Made by a program: the position numbers and the translations under genes
Shown: in pieces, positions 63,099-64,000 of the stretch
How the letters are laid out: each line of letters opens with the position of its first letter
Position numbering within the stretch: position 1 is the stretch's first letter
Notes under the pieces: generated by a model
Database searches by the model: none
Told to the model about the DNA's origin: nothing
Seen by the model: the letters and a program-made list of their open reading frames with translations, nothing else
Assembly (NCBI GenBank): GCA_905215935.1
Contig: CAJMRY010000002.1
Span: 124,001-188,000 of the forward strand
Length of the DNA stretch: 64,000 nt
Direction of reading: 5' to 3'
Source: an uncultured bacterium
GTDB taxonomy: Bacteria; Bacillota; Clostridia; TANB77; CAG-508

Positions 63099-63825
63099 AT
63101 GAGAGTAAATTTTATAGGAACAGGAACAATGGGGTGTACAACGAGATGTAATACAAGCATATTAGTAGATGATATATTATTTGATATTGGTATGGGAACA
63201 GTAAAGCAAATAGAGAGATTAAAAATTTATACAAAATCAATTAATTATTTAATAATATCACATTTTCATGCAGATCATTTTTTAGATATTCCAAATTTAC
63301 TAATTCGGAAGAAAAATAAGAAAAGAAATGGAAAATAAACTTATTATAATTGGCCCCATAGGAATAAGAAAAAAGACAATAGAATTAATGAGTTTTACTC
63401 ACAGTGACGGAAATAAACACAAATATGATAAGATAGAAGAAAAATATAATACCCAGTTTATAGAATTACTAAATGAAGAACAATATAAAACAGAAACATT
63501 TAGAATAACAGCATTATCATTAAAACATGGACAATGTGTACCAATAAATGGATACATACTAGAAAAAGACAATAAAGTATTATCATATGCATGTGATACA
63601 GGTTTTTGTGATAATTATTATAAAATGTGTGGCAAATCAGATTATATGTTTTCTGATGTAACAGGATTAAAAACAACAGATATGCATATGGGATTAGAAA
63701 ACTTTAAAGAACTACACAAAGAATATCCAAATTGTAAATTTTATGCAATACATAGAGCAGATTATAATGTTGAAGGAATTAATAGCGTGAATTTTCCAAA
63801 TGATGGAGATATATTAGAAATATAG
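63099..63825 (+). CDS. Metallo-beta-lactamase-fold hydrolase (RNase Z-like), +1 recoded
   Basis: ATG 63099 lies behind AAAGGAG. 'VNFIGTGTMGCTTRCNTSIL' and 'LIISHFHADHFLDIPNLL' carry the HxHxDH metal-binding motif. With a +1 shift at CGG 63306 the protein continues 'DIPNLLI-G-RKIRKEMENK', then 'LIIIGPIGIRKKTIELM', and later 'LSYACDTGFCDNYYKM' (metal-bridging Asp) and a final His in 'FYAIHRADYN'. The full protein has 241 residues. Read plainly it ends at 63338 and loses the second half of the active site. It resembles RNase Z/arylsulfatase-like enzymes; its substrate is unknown. Confidence 0.88.
63306..63309 (+). other. +1 recoding site CGG-A in MBL-fold gene
   Basis: ATT CGG AAG becomes ATT (C) GGA AGA, making Gly70. 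The zero frame ends at TAA 63336-63338; the shifted frame gives the 'IIIGPIG' strand expected here. Confidence 0.85.
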
Positions 63826-63831
63826 AATGAA

Positions 63832-63969
63832 ATGAACTTATCTATTTCAGATGGTAAGGAATATGTAAGAAAAAAATTAGAAAGAGATTATAATAAATTA
63901 AGCCAAAAAACTAGAGAAATATTAAAAGACAGATATGAAAATATAATTAATGTACTTTTTGTTAAATAA
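63832..63969 (+). CDS. Small open frame, possible gene remnant or micro-protein
   Basis: ATG 63832 opens a 45-residue frame, 'MNLSISDGKEYVRKKLERDY', which is helical and charged and ends at TAA 63967-63969. The ribosome site is poor. It could be the end of a lost gene or a small partner of the MBL-fold protein. Confidence 0.4.
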   Translation: MNLSISDGKEYVRKKLERDYNKLSQKTREILKDRYENIINVLFVK

Positions 63970-64000
63970 TAATAAATTATATGAGAGGATATAAAAAATA

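Noticed and set aside
2416..63309. Sequencing or assembly errors as the cause of the frameshifts
   Set aside because: An error process does not know the reading frame. All 11 extra bases are a C exactly before an in-frame GGA or GGT, while about 47 CGGs out of frame in the same genes cause no shift. Homopolymer tracts, the usual error sites and very common here, cause none.
2416..63309. CGG simply reassigned to another amino acid
   Set aside because: A reassigned codon would keep the frame. In each case the zero frame meets a stop within 14 codons and the protein family continues in the +1 frame.
1..64000. CRISPR array
   Set aside because: No series of regularly spaced direct repeats was seen; the repeats found are palindromic single units.

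Overview
The window is very AT-rich, has short intergenic spacers, strong AGGAGG-type ribosome binding sites and Gram-positive gene content (class B sortase, TagO-type transferase, Lsa-like ABC-F protein, an OLE RNA beside its OapA partner). This suggests an uncultured low-GC Firmicute of the class Clostridia, probably gut-associated; I cannot name a genus. Every well-supported gene but one lies on the + strand.

The most striking feature is translational. Nine genes here look broken by a frameshift (polA, rpiA, a lytic transglycosylase, an SDR oxidoreductase, a metallo-beta-lactamase-fold protein, a HAD phosphatase, a GT4 and a GT28-like glycosyltransferase, and a polytopic membrane protein). 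All 11 breaks are the same event: an in-frame CGG followed by A or T, after which the protein continues in the +1 frame, as if C were skipped and GGA or GGT were read as glycine. I searched the whole window for CGG by eye. On the + strand every CGG that falls in the reading frame of a gene is such a site (11 of 11), while about 47 out-of-frame CGG trinucleotides in genes cause no disruption. Arg is otherwise written AGA, AGG, CGA, CGT or rarely CGC. In polA and rpiA the restored Gly sits at a position that is strongly conserved in the family. The simplest reading is that CGG is unassigned as an Arg codon in this organism and works as a general +1 frameshift signal (or CGGN is a four-base Gly codon). 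The only in-frame CGG that would be read as plain sense is in the single minus-strand gene (43150-43419), which has unusually GC-rich codon use and looks acquired.

Layout. 1-500: end of an amidase-domain protein. 0.6-15.7 kb: a cell-surface polysaccharide cluster (GtrB-like and several GT2 enzymes, TagO-like initiating transferase, flippase, YibB/HtrL-like protein, GT4 enzymes, Wzy-like polymerase, GT14 enzyme, PssD/PssE-like pair), with rpiA near the start. 15.7-20.7 kb: ruvB, a membrane-anchored GT2, queH with a fused acetyltransferase-like tail, and a zinc-finger/transglutaminase-like protein. 20.7-25.9 kb: accessory genes (RhuM, an AlbA-type remnant, Nudix, dUTPase, UMPH-1-like phosphatase, an unknown). 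26-30.4 kb: three polytopic membrane proteins, two of which resemble GT-C glycosyltransferases. 30.6-37.3 kb: polA, transglycosylase, galE, htpG. 37.4-43.4 kb: a tiny secreted-peptide gene, sortase B, ABC-F protein, acetyltransferase, OLE RNA with OapA, tRNA-Leu, a DUF2000 protein and the one minus-strand gene. 43.7-64 kb: a long row of small, mostly singly transcribed metabolic or house-cleaning enzymes (histidine phosphatase, SDR, RlmD, EEP, SGNH, ASCH, Nudix, HIT-like, HAD, 2-hydroxyacid dehydrogenases, methyltransferase, MFS, MBL) separated by hairpins, MITE-like palindromes and gene remnants.

The polysaccharide genes form a coherent pathway: lipid-linked sugar initiation (TagO-like), successive glycosyl transfers, flipping, polymerisation, with GalE supplying UDP-galactose from elsewhere in the window. 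The recoding sites cut across all functional classes, so they are a property of the genome's decoding system rather than of one operon.
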